Source: Liriodendron chinense
Lineage: Eukaryota > Streptophyta > Magnoliopsida > Magnoliales > Magnoliaceae
Direction: 5' to 3'
Assembly: GCA_003013855.2 (NCBI GenBank)
Contig: ML058492.1
Span: 3,441,365 to 3,505,364, forward strand
Length of the DNA stretch: 64,000 nt
The position numbers were made by a program, and so were the translations under genes. The notes below the pieces were generated by a model that was given only the letters and a program-made list of their open reading frames with translations, made no database searches and had not been told where the DNA came from. Of the stretch, positions 1 to 12,600 are shown piece by piece (positions within the stretch are counted from its first letter, which is position 1; each line of letters begins with the position of its first letter).

Positions 1-883
1 ACAAAAAAGAAAAAAAGGAAAAAAGAAAAAGAAGAAGAAGCAGAAAGCAAGCTTCTTTCCTTGCGGCTCTCAACGTTTAGCTTGGGTAGCAGAAACCATA
101 TCCTGCCTTCTGAACAAAGACCTATCCACTAACGATGTGTTTGCGACTTTGCAAGCATGAATTGCTGTCCCTAGTACGTTCACACACTCGTGTTTGCCTT
201 TGATAATATGCCTTACACTCTGATAATCTGATTGAGCACGACCAACCCTGAGTGTTCTGTGTCTTGTACTACTACACAAAAAAGCCAGCTATCTGGTGAG
301 AGCTGGAACACCCGATTCCTGGTCCTGTACAAGCAGCTGGCATTCCAAATCCAATGAGCAAACCAGATGGTTAAGAATGTCTGATCAATGTGATTTTCGG
401 GCTATGCTTCATCTACTGTGTGCTGCAATTCAGATGGTGCAAATTACCTTACACGTATACCATGTGTGCAGTGATGAGTGACCACCAGTTTCATATAGTC
501 TAGCTGCAATTTATATATATTTAGAAAGAAGCTCGACTTTACAGTGGCCTTCACAACTATTATAGTTACTGAGTGTGAAAAATCATATCGAAGGCTGCTT
601 CCTTCTACACGTGGGCAGAAAAGATTAATAATCGAAATTTAGTTACAATCCCAAAACAGCTGTTATAATTTCTGTAACCACTGTTCTTCCTGGATTGATT
701 TATTTATTTACTGTTCTAACCTGAACTTCCACTATAATATTGCCACTGTCATCACCGAACAATATCATATGATGATTATTTTGTAGTTGCCTGATTTATC
801 AGGTTTATAATATAATGGTACCCCTTGGAAACTATCGTGATCCATTTACAAAGCATTTGAATTCTTGTTTTTGTTGCTTGCAG
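1..883. other. Upstream or intronic DNA of the WHIRLY gene, no exon recognised
   Basis: AT-rich sequence with no recognisable coding similarity. It ends in a good splice acceptor (pyrimidine-rich tract then TTGCAG at 878-883), so at least its right part is intron. The short open frames here (for example 70-279 on the - strand and 296-481 on the + strand) show no family motif. The exon with the WHIRLY start codon and transit peptide was looked for and not found; it probably lies left of the window. Confidence 0.5.
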
Positions 884-978
884 CTTTGCCGGCAAGGGTT
901 TACGTCGGTCATTCCATATACAAAGGGAAAGCTGCTCTCACAATAGAACCCAAAGCGCCTGAATTCGTTCCTTTAGAT
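884..978 (+). CDS. WHY1: WHIRLY exon with the KGKAAL motif
   Basis: The acceptor is TTGCAG and the donor GAT|GTACGT. The exon opens with two bases of a split codon, so it needs an upstream exon ending in one base. It encodes the start of the DNA-binding domain (RVYVGHSIYKGKAALT, then APEFVPLD). The KGKAAL stretch is the family's DNA-binding and oligomerisation signature. Confidence 0.93.
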
Positions 979-3900
979 GTACGTTGACGCTCTCTCATTC
1001 TCAATTGTAAGAACTCAGTCCTGATATTGCTTGCTACAGATGCTAAATTTTTTTCTTATGGTTTTGTTATTGCTGAAATATAGAGTCTGCAGCCTGATTA
1101 AGTGGTGGTGTAGCCAGGCCAGCATTTCTTTAGGTGGAACCTACAATTCCGTGATTCAGACTGTATCATCTAGTGGGCCCCACTTCAGATGGCAGGTGCT
1201 ACAGAGAATTTTCCTGTCGGATGTTCTAACCATCTTGTTAAATATACAGAGTGATCTGTTTGCAATGAAAATGAAATCCACTGATTGGATGGTGGGATTG
1301 TTTTATGTAGAGTTTTTGTCTGTTGCCATCCACCACTGGGAATCAGGGGAATGATACAGATGATAAAAGGCAGGCCCCACATGTCAATTGCTGGCCTACA
1401 ATAGAACACTGCTGGTTCAGGCCAACCATTGTACAATACCTCTTGATTATTCAAGATTTCATTTCCCTTGATGATTAGCTTTTCATGTGCAGTCGGGTGC
1501 GGTTAAGCTTGCAAAGGAGGGTTTTGTCCTCCTCCAATTTGCCCCTGCAGTTGGTACGAGACAATATGATTGGAACCGGAAACAGGTGAGCCCTCTCTAT
1601 TTCCATGGAATCATGAATTGTGCTTCTATTGTAGGAAATTTTGCATTTTTTTTTTGCCTTTGGTTATTTGTGCTATTTGATTCTTAACTAATTAAATAGC
1701 AATTGATGCTTTATTTTTTGCCTCAAAAAAAGAAAAGTAAGGTGTTGGTGATATTTAAAAGCAATCTGTTATTGAATTTGTTGGATAATTTAGGAGGATT
1801 TTTTCTCAAGGTAACTTCCATCAATTTCATGAACTCAACTTCCGACACTTGACTTCCTTTAGGGCCTGCTTGGATTGTGGGAAAAGAAAAGAGAGGAAAG
1901 GGTAATCATTACCCAATCGTTTCTTTTCCCAAGATTTCCCACTTGGATTTCCAAATCACTGTCTGTTTGTCGAGATTAAAGGCGGATACAGCTGATCAAT
2001 CCTTTTGAAAAGCTTTGATTTGGGTTTTGTTTCTTTCCTTTTTGTATTCTTTTCTCGGTGGATTCTGCTGGTGGCCCTTTAATAAATTTCCATTACTCTT
2101 AAAAAAAAAAAAAATCCCGATATAATACGTCTCTCCAGCTTGGCGATACCGATAGCACTAGTAGCGATACCGATAACACCAGTAGTATCAGAAATTCCAT
2201 GTATCAGCAATGTATCATTAAGTATCGCCAATGTATCGATATAGCCAATGTATCACCAATATTTTTTACTATGTAAATTCCAGATGTCGCTTGTATTGCC
2301 AATGTATCGCCAATATTTTCGACTGTATAAATTCCAGGTGTCGCTTGTATTGCCAGTGTATCGGCGATATTTCGATAATATCGCCAATGTATCAATACCG
2401 CTAAAAATCTGTTTATTAAAAAAAAATTCCATTTCAATTTTTCTTTTTATTTTTTATGGGTGCATGGTTGTATGCAGTGTTTAATTTGTCAACGATAATA
2501 TTGTGATATTATCATTATTACTACATGGGCGATATCAAGACAATAATCTTTCGTTTTCTTTCCAGTTGTTGACGATTTCTCAGTGAAATATTATGTGTTG
2601 TCTATATCCTGAATTATCGATGGATGTTTGGATGGATAGATGTGATGGATGGGATGGTTGGATGGATTTCTTCTGACAACACATGCTTTAGGCCCCCATT
2701 AAATGGAAACTTATTATGTATGTATTTTTTTTCCAATTTTTTTATTCTTAAATATGCAAATATGCGTATTTTAGCATCTCTTGAAGTTTCGCTGAAAAAT
2801 TCCACCGTTTTCCCCATGTTTCTCCAATGTTTCCCTGCATATCTGGTTATCGCTGATGTTATCGGCAATATTGATATTGTTTTTGTTTCCCTGGCCAGCG
2901 AAACTTTTAGCGATACTGATACTTCGAACCAAGGTAGGCCATACGTAACGGAAACGGCCGAAGCCGTTACGCGATACGGGGTCCAAAACGGGGACCCCCA
3001 AATTTTTGGCCCGTAACGGCCGTTACGGGGGGCGTAACGGCCGTTACGCCCCAAAAAGGCCGTTACGCCCCCCGTAACGGTCGGAAAACGGATTTTTTTT
3101 TTATTTATATAAATCTGATGTTTTTTTATTTTTTCACACTTTTCTTCTCCCATTTCTTTTCTAATCTATTCTTTTGCTAGAAACCAGTGTTTGCAGATCG
3201 GCCTATTTTACTATATTGGTTAGACACACAAGAGTCCCCATTTTGTGGAAAAAATGACTTTTTTTTTAGATTTTCTTCTAGTTTCTCCTCCCTAAAAAAA
3301 AAAAAAAAACCGTTGGGCTTTCGGGCGCCGACCCGCGTTCCAACTCTGCGTAGGGGTCATAGTTTGTTGAGTCCAGTTAGTTATTTTCTAGATTTTATTA
3401 AATCCTCATATAGATCTAGGTCATATAGGATAGCTTGCATTGCGTTGAAGTTCAATAGTCAAAACTGCATTGGAGGATACTCATTCAGTCAAAACTAGAA
3501 TATTTCTCAACTCTCTTGCTTGTTTTACTTTGTCAATGCATTAGTTGTGTTTACATTAATGTCTTGTTACATTTGTATATATTATGGAATCAATTTAAAC
3601 AATAGTTGCATCAATTTCAGATTAATTTCGGAATAATTTTAAAAATTAGGGAAATTCATTTTTTCAAAAAAAAATTCTGGTTTAAAGGTTGGATAATATG
3701 TGTTACTTATAATAGACAGTTAGAAATTTGAATTTATAAGTTTTGCAGTTAATTCCAGGTTATCAGCTTCATAAATTCATCAGACAGCTCGATACAGCTT
3801 TCTCACCAAAGAGTAGACCGCTTCACCACCATAAACATGTTCAAAATTATAAATGAATGCATATTTGGGATGTTTGGAATTTTCTGTATTTAATCCATAT

Positions 3901-6900
3901 TTTTTTAGAAATTTTTGGCAAAAAAAAAAAAAAAATTGGGCCGATACGGGGCCGTATCGGCCGATACGGCCCGTATCCGTATCGGAAACGGTGGGCACCG
4001 TTACGCCCACCGATACCGCTACGGGACACCATGCTTCGAACACTGATTGTGATAATGAATGATCAACATGATGTATGGATGGATGATGTAGTCAGTGACG
4101 GTTACCGGCCTTGAACCCTCAACCATGCGCCAATGTTGCAAGGGTCTCACCATGAAGACAGGGAAAGACTGGTATGATGTATGGATGGATGCACATGAAG
4201 ATCAATAGATATGTAAGATCAAAGGGTTAGATGATCAAATATAAATAATCTAACAGTTAGATCATCAAACAAACAGCCTATCAGATGATCTAATGGTGAG
4301 ATGTAATGAGTAATACATGGATGATGAGTGGATCAAGTGATCAATTGGTGGATCTTCACCATTTAGATGGTCTATCCATTAGATGATCGATCAAGGCCAG
4401 TAGATTAGATGATTCAATGGTTAAATATCACAATTTATGGGTGGGCGATGCCGAAATTGATGATCTATCAGATGGATCATCACAATCTTGACGATCAAGG
4501 GTTGGATGGTCATAAAAATGCACAAACCTGCTGATGTATGGTTAAAATGTCATGTAGGATCAAATGAATGGTCTGGATCATCTGAAAAAAAAATCGGCTC
4601 TAAAATTTACTCAGGTCATTACATATCGCCTTTTGTCTTCTTGACTTCTCAGATTCCAAACCTTTTTTTGTTTTTTTTTTTTTGTTTTGCGTTTTGCTTT
4701 ATTTTTCTTTTTGAGAATTGATTCAATTATTCAAAACATTCTTTGCATCAATTATTATCGTAGACAATATCAGAGATCTCCTCAATGGTAAAAATAAAAT
4801 ACATTCACAGCTTGGAACTGTTGGTGCCCATTTAGTAGCATATCCCTTTGGAAGACAAAGTAAATATTTTTATTTCTCAAAGAGCCCTTCATTTCACCTT
4901 CTAACTTTAAAACTTGTTCATGTGGCAAATGCCAGATTTGACTTAATCACATCCCTCATTTTCATCTTGTGATCAGGCCTTTTTTTTTTTTTTTTTTTTC
5001 CCTCTAGGCAGATCAAGCCTATGTAAGGCTCTGGAATTACCAAATAGTATTTGCTGACAATGTCAAAAGGATGAAGATGGGACTCAGGTTCTGGTCCATC
5101 TCTGAATTTACCTTCAAAACCGCCCATTCTTCTCACTACCTACAAATGATGACAAGTTTTCGAATTCTGTTATTCCATCTGAAGCCAGTTTCTTGAGGCT
5201 TTGATTGTTCAACATCTCTATTTCAACATTTTCTAGACCTATTGGGTAGATCAGGCAACTGGGGAACTAAAAGAAAGCAGGCCAATTGGGTGGGTGACCA
5301 AACCAGTCTGCTTGTTATTATTAGCCATCGAGAGAAATGGTCCCATAGCTGGAGTTTGTGAACCTGAAGTGTCAGACCCTGACAGATTTTGCAAGGCACC
5401 TTAGTCAGTTGGGCCCAATTAATCCTCATAGCAAGAAGAGCCAGGGATTGCCTACCTTGAGGTCTTTCATGTCCTTCAAAGGCCAATGATAATGAGCTGG
5501 CTGTGGATAATGTTTCAGTCTTTGGTAATAAAGACCCTCTCTGCAAATTGTAAATGTTCTTTGACACCATTTTTCTGCACCTTAGAGAAACACAACATGG
5601 TGATAATGTTGTAATCTTTGGTAACAGCACTAATGGCACACATCTGCAGATCAGTCAAGTGATCACTGTTTGCAACTCGTGCATTCAAGGGTTGCACTCA
5701 ACCCATTACTGATACCAGCAATGTCTATTTCTTGCATTGAAACTTGTGTGGTTGGTTATCAAAATGTTGCATTTCTTGCTTTTCCTTGGAATTTCTATGG
5801 GTCCAGAAAATCACAAGATGTGGGGAAGAGTTCCTAATGGACAGAATATTGGTGATAGTACCTATTATGCATTGGTTCTAATGTATAAAGCTCAATCATA
5901 CATTAGAAATTTTCCTAGTGCGCTGGCAGAAATATGCCTTTCAAGCAATAGAATTTGATCTTCCACTTAAGTACCATCTATTGGAATACATCTCTATCAA
6001 AGTTCTCTATTCTGTTTTGGCGGGCTCTTTTTCAACCATGAAAGTACATTTGGTTAATTTGGCATTATGTTCCTAAAAAAGAATGCATACATAATAAGTT
6101 TCCATTTGATGGGGGCTTAAAAGCATGTGTTGTTGTAAGAAATCAGTCCAACCATCCCATCCATCCCATCTAACCATCCATCCAAACATCCATAGATATT
6201 TCAGAATATCGACGATACACGATATTTCACCAAGAAATTATCAACAACTAGAAAGGAAACAAAAGATTTTGGCCTCGATATCGCACTTCTTGCGATAATG
6301 ATAATATCGAGATATTATCAATATTATCATCGGCAAATTGAACACTGCATACAACGATGTGCCCATAAAAAAACTTGAAGTGCGATAATGATAATATCGA
6401 GAAAGTACATTTGGTTAATTTGGCATTATGTTCCTAAAAAAGAATGCATACATAATAAGTTTCCATTTGATGGGGGCTTAAAAGCATGTGTTGTTGTAAG
6501 AAATCTGTCCAACCATCCCATCCATCCCATCTAACCATCCATCCAAACATCCATAGATATTTCAGAATATCGACGATACACGATATTTCACCAAGAAATT
6601 ATCAACAACTAGAAAGGAAACAAAAGATTCTGGCCTCGATATCGCACTTCTTGTGATAATGATAATATCGAGATATTATCAATATTATCATCGACAAATT
6701 GAACACTGCATACAATGATGTGCCCATAAAAAAACTTGAAATGGAATTTTTTTTAATAATTTTTTTTTGGTGATATTGATACGTTGGCGATATTATCAAA
6801 ATATCGTTGATGCACTTGTGATACAAGCGACACCTAGAGTTTACACTGTAAAAAATATTTGCGATGCATTGGCGAGTTCGGTACATTGGCAAATACAAAT

Positions 6901-9615
6901 GACACCTGGAATTTACACAGTTGAAAATATTGGTTAACATTAGCAATTTTGGTACATTGGCGATACATTGCTGATACCTGGAATTTCTGACACTACCAGT
7001 GTTATTGCTATTGCTACTAGTGTTATTGGTATCACCGAGTTGGAGATGAGGATAATATCAGGGATATTTTGATAATACCGGGGATACTTCGAACCAGTGT
7101 TTGAAATATCAGTATCGCATTACGTATTACACCCTTGGGATACAGATACGTATCAGTTATCGCATGGGATATATCATTTGTATTGGGTAATTTATCGCAC
7201 TTTTTGTGAAACATGGGGAAACATTGAGAAAATGGTTGAATTTTTCAATGAAACTTCAGGAATTGTTAAAAAAGACCTTAATACACATTTTTAAATCGCA
7301 ACATCTCAAAAAAGAAGTGCACATAATAGATTTCCTTTGTATAGGGTCCTAAGCTATGCGTTGTCTGACTGAACTAATGTTACTATATTCAAATTGAATG
7401 CATAACATTTATAGTGTATGGGATGATCTTTTCATCAAACACTCATAAATACTTCGAAATTAGTCTCAATTGTTGAAGGGAAATTTTGAAAAAAAATATT
7501 TTGATAATTTTTAATTAAAAAGTTATTTTTATTTTCCGAAAATTGACAAGGACTTAAAAAATCAGTAGATCAGCCCTCATACATACTTGATTTCACGTTT
7601 GGAGTGCAACATTGCAAGCAATTTAGGAGAAATTGGAAAAAAAATTGAATTTTCCCCAAATCGGACAGCCTACACTCAAATTAGAGTGTATGTGATGATC
7701 ATTTCATCAAATACTCCTAACTGCTTCGAAATTAGTCTCAATTGACAGCTGGTTGAAGGAAAATTTCGAAAAAAAAACATAGAGAACATGAAGAACCAAT
7801 GGATATCAAAATCAAAGCTCCAACTCCATGATTTTTTATGCAAAACATGAAGAACCAATGGATTTGTAATCATTTGACATTTGATTTAACATAATTTCAA
7901 CAAAAAGGGATCGAAAATTGAAAATGCTCACCCGATCGAACATGTGGGATATATCGCCACTACCTGTGCGTTTCGTATCGCACGGTTGGGTACAAGATAT
8001 ATCGTGGGATATATCGGCCGATATCGTCGATATTTAAAACGTTGCTTCGAACAATGCATCTTACTAAATCTACCATCAATATTATAAAGTAGAAAGGAAA
8101 AAGAAGGATAGTTCTGATGTTGGTTGGTCCTGAAGGAGCGTAAGAAACTTAGAATTCTGAATCATACAGAATATAGGATTAAGACTAAAGCTCCCATTAA
8201 AAAAAAAAAAGGAAGGAAGAAAAAGAATAAGACTCAAGTTCTTTAAATATCATGATTCACTCAAACCCGAAAGGGTAGTCTCTTATCCTCTTTTTTTTGA
8301 AGGGTGGGATGTCTCTTACCCTGGAATATGGTCATGGAATAAATTGATTGAAATAATCACGTGGATACGATATTCTGTACCTCTCAGGGTTTTGTTCCTT
8401 TTAGAGGAAGGAAGAAACCCTCACAAAAGAATTGCTTTTCATGCCGGAATTATCAACCATGAAAATTCAGTAAAAAATGTTACATGTGCAATGAGTTTTT
8501 CTGGCTGGAAGACTTCGTTCTGACCAGAATTTTCAGAACACATGCAGAATGTTTCAGCACTCATTCCTCTGGCTTTTCAAACAGATGGGGATTTCTAGCT
8601 GTTCAAGCTGGAACTGAGTGGAATTGATTGATTATGCTCTCCATGGCCCAGGGGATGCGATGTTTATGCATCCTTCAACTTGATTGGCTCAATACCAAAT
8701 TCTACTCCCTGTATGGTCTGCTTAGATTTTATTAATCACCATTAACTTCACATTCGGTTTGCGTGTGCGCGCGCGCGCGCACACACACACACACTCTTTC
8801 TCTCTCATTCAGTATGCACACACTCCCTCATTCTAAGGGTATTTCAGCACAGAATGTGTTACTTCAAATTCCTCTTCACAAATGTGGATGGTCTAGAAAA
8901 ACCCGATACTGATAATGCATATCAAAACTTGTCCTTTGAGTTAGTAGCCTCGTGCCCTTGAAAATATATTTGTTTCATATTAACTTGAATAATTGTTTCC
9001 ATTTTTTTAGGTTTTCTCACTATCAGTCACTGAAATTGGAACTATAATGAGCCTTGGCGCAAAGGGTACATGTGAATTTTTTCATGATCCATTTAAAGGA
9101 AAAAGGTACTTATGAACTTCCTTCTTCTTCTTATTTTTTGGGTTAGTACACCCACCCCCACTATTATTCACACCACAATGTTAGCCACCCCCCTCTTGGG
9201 AATTGATACCAAGACCTCAGTGTTGAAACGAGGTTACCTTCACTCAGTCTACCACTTGAGCTAAGCATTACTACTTCCAAACCTCAATTTGGTTACATTG
9301 GTTATTTAAATCCTGAATTATGTTGCATGCTCGGGTACATAAGTATATCCTATACCATTCTGGATGCCAATGTTATTGCATATTGCACGTTTTGGATATG
9401 GTGTGATCTAGTTGTGCAGTTCAAGAAACTACAGAGGGAAGGGCAGGAAGGGTAAGGAATGAGAATCGTGACTGGTTCTCACTTTCTATTGTAGATGAGT
9501 GCTAATTCACTTATGGTCTTTCGGATGTGTGGAAGTCGGGATCCACAAAAGTGAGATCTTACGTTTATGGACACTTTTGGGATTGGAAGTCTCCAACAGG
9601 GTGGAAGAGGAGGAG

Positions 9616-9658
<43 letters not shown>

Positions 9659-12600
9659 ACTTTATTATAAATAAATGCAGGAGCATCTAACACAGTGCAC
9701 CCAAACCAACATAGCTCACTCTAATACACATCCACTTACACACATGTGCATGCATACATAAGCACAAAATCTCCTACTCTCCCCCTCAAGCTGGAGCATA
9801 GGTATCACACTTGCGGCGTGCCTAGCTTGTACATAGTCCTTTGGAGATGAGAGAAACTGTTGGATTTGGTGGGAATGTTGGCTAACCAATCATTGGACCA
9901 AACAAATGGGCTGCACTACAGCTTAGTTTGAGATCTCCTCCTTTACAAAGTGGCGGTCAACTTCAATTCGCTTGGTCCTCTTGTGAAACACTTGGTTGAG
10001 GCAATGTGGATGGCAGCTTGATTGTCACATGTAAAGGAATCGTAGTCACTTCCTCAAAAACCATTTTATGAATAAGAGATCGGAGCCGGATAATTTCACA
10101 TGTATCATGAGCCATTAATAAATATTAAACTTTAGTGGAGTCTGTTGCTTGCTCTTCCAATGGACAAGATTGCCTCCCATAAATGTACAATAACTGCTTG
10201 TGGACTTTGTTCTTATCAGTGTTTGTAGTATCGGTATTGTTACATGAATTGTTGGCTGGGCATACGGAAACATGCATCGATATCGCCAATATTATCGCTG
10301 ATACTTGGAAATGTGTCGTTGACTGAGGAAAACATTGGAGAAACACGAAGAAATTGTGGAATTTCCCAATTAAACTCAAGGAGATGCTAAAATACATATA
10401 TTTGCATGTTTAGGAATCAAATAATTGCAAAACAGATGCATACATAATAAGTTTCTCTTTAATGGGGTTGTACAAGCATGTAAGACCGACTTAGGGAAAC
10501 ATAGAGAAACATGGGGAAAATGGTGGAATTTTTCAATGATACTTCAGTAGATGCTAAAAGCCTAAAATACACATGTTTGCATATTTAAGAATCAAATAAT
10601 AGAGAAAAGTTGTATATTTGCATATTTAGGAATCAAATAATAAGTTTCCCTTTAATGGGGCTTAAAAGCATGTATCATTGACTCGAGGAAACATTGGAAA
10701 AATGGTGGATGCATCCATCCATCCATGCATGCGCATACATCCATATAGACACACATGCATGATCTATCCATTCATCCATGCACGCGCGCGCGCACACACA
10801 CAACCACACAGATACACACACATCCTCCATCCAACCAACCATCCAACCTTTCATCCATCGATGCATACATCCATTCATCCGTCCATGATCCATCCATCCA
10901 TTCACACAACCATGCACCAATAAAAAAATTGAAATGGATTTTTTTTTGATAAATAGATTTTTTACGATGTCAATACATTGGTGATATTATCAAAATATCG
11001 CCGATACATGGGGATACAAGCAACACCTAGAATTTACACGGTTGAAAATATTGGTGATAGAGTGGTGATATCGATACATTGGTGATACTTAGAGATATAT
11101 CACCGATACCTGAATTTTTTTATCCTACCATTGTTATCGGTATCTCCAAGCTGGAGATACGGTTAATATTGGGGATATTATCAATAATATCGGGATACTC
11201 TGAACAATGGTCCTGAGAGAACTTACTCAGTCTACATGACAATACACACTTAGATTAAAGTGACAATGGTTGGAATACAATAATCCCGTTGGTGTAACCT
11301 TCATATAGTGAACAATACGGTAGACAACCTTGAGATGATGAGAGCATGGGGGGTTGCATAGGCTATGTTTGAACAAGGTTTCATTAAATAAATGAGTGTT
11401 TCCACCATATACAGATACATGCCCGGATCTCTAAATACCTCTGATTCCTTGTCATGAAGGCGGTGATTCACTTCTATAGGAGTCTCTGCTGGATGAGCAC
11501 CCAACATCTCTATTTCTGTAAGGGGATTAATGATACATTTCCGTTGAGAGATGAAGGTTCCCGCTTTTTTATCAATCAACTTCAATGTCGAGGTAGTAGT
11601 ACAAGAAGCCCATGTCCTTAATGTGGAAGTTACTGGCCAAGAATGATTTAGGAAATAGTTGCCATAATACTTTGTGAACACAATGATCATGGGAGCTTCG
11701 ATGGAAATCAATTTGAGAAGCGACTTTACTTCTTGAACTATGCTATGGGAGACTGCTTGAGGCCATTAAGTTCTTTCCATAGCTTGTAGACTATCCTCTT
11801 CGTTCTAGATGGACGAAACCTAAGATGAATAGACGTACACTTCTTCATGAATATTGCCTTGGATAAATCGTTCTTCATGTCTAACTGATGAAGCAGTCAG
11901 TGATGGAATGTGACAACGGAGAGGAGTACATGCACAGAATTTTACTTAACAATTGGAGAAAAGGTTTCTTGATAGTCCACCCAAAATTGTTGGGTGGACC
12001 TTTTTGCCATAGGAGGTGCATTGAATCTTGCAATTGAGCCATCCGGATTTTATGTTAGGGTGTGAGCTTATTTGCAGCCAAAAGCATGCTTCCCAATTGG
12101 CAATTCTACTAGATCTCATGTTCGCAGTTTTTCAAAGTAGTCATTCCTCTATCATAGTTGCTTTCTAACGAGGGTAAACCAAGGGATCTGCAACTCTAGA
12201 AGGAATAAATACGTAGGATATGGAAGAACGAAATTCTTTTAAGGAAGGAGAGATGTATCAATAAGATACAAAATTACTAATTGGGCGTGAAGTACTTGAC
12301 CCTTTTGCTTTTGAAGAGCAATAAGTAATATAGAAGGGGATAGTCGAGCCGAATTCAAGGATGTGTGGTGCCAACCATGCATCTCTGGGGGCCGGTCCTA
12401 TTCTTTCTCTGAGCATGCACTTTGAACGGTTTCTTTGCAGACTGACTAGATCTGGACGGGACTCGAAGAATTATCAATGACTGAAAGAGCAAAAACACCA
12501 TCATAGGAGTGGATGATGGTAGTTGCCTATGACTAGAAATAAGGACATTCTCAAAGAAAGTAACGTTGTTATAAACATATCTCTTTCTAGTCATATAGGG

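Noticed and set aside
70..279. Small - strand open frame at the left edge
   Set aside because: No family motif, AT-rich surroundings and no supporting splice or start context. I could not link it to any gene.
296..481. Candidate first exon of the WHIRLY gene
   Set aside because: The sequence has no transit-peptide character and no donor giving the phase needed by the exon at 884.
7676..8044. Possible CRISPR-like or tandem spacer pattern in family B
   Set aside because: The repeated phrases are few, diverged and part of a transposon body in a plant genome.
10675..10923. Paired 81-codon open frames on both strands
   Set aside because: They are translations of a CATC/CACA microsatellite, not genes.
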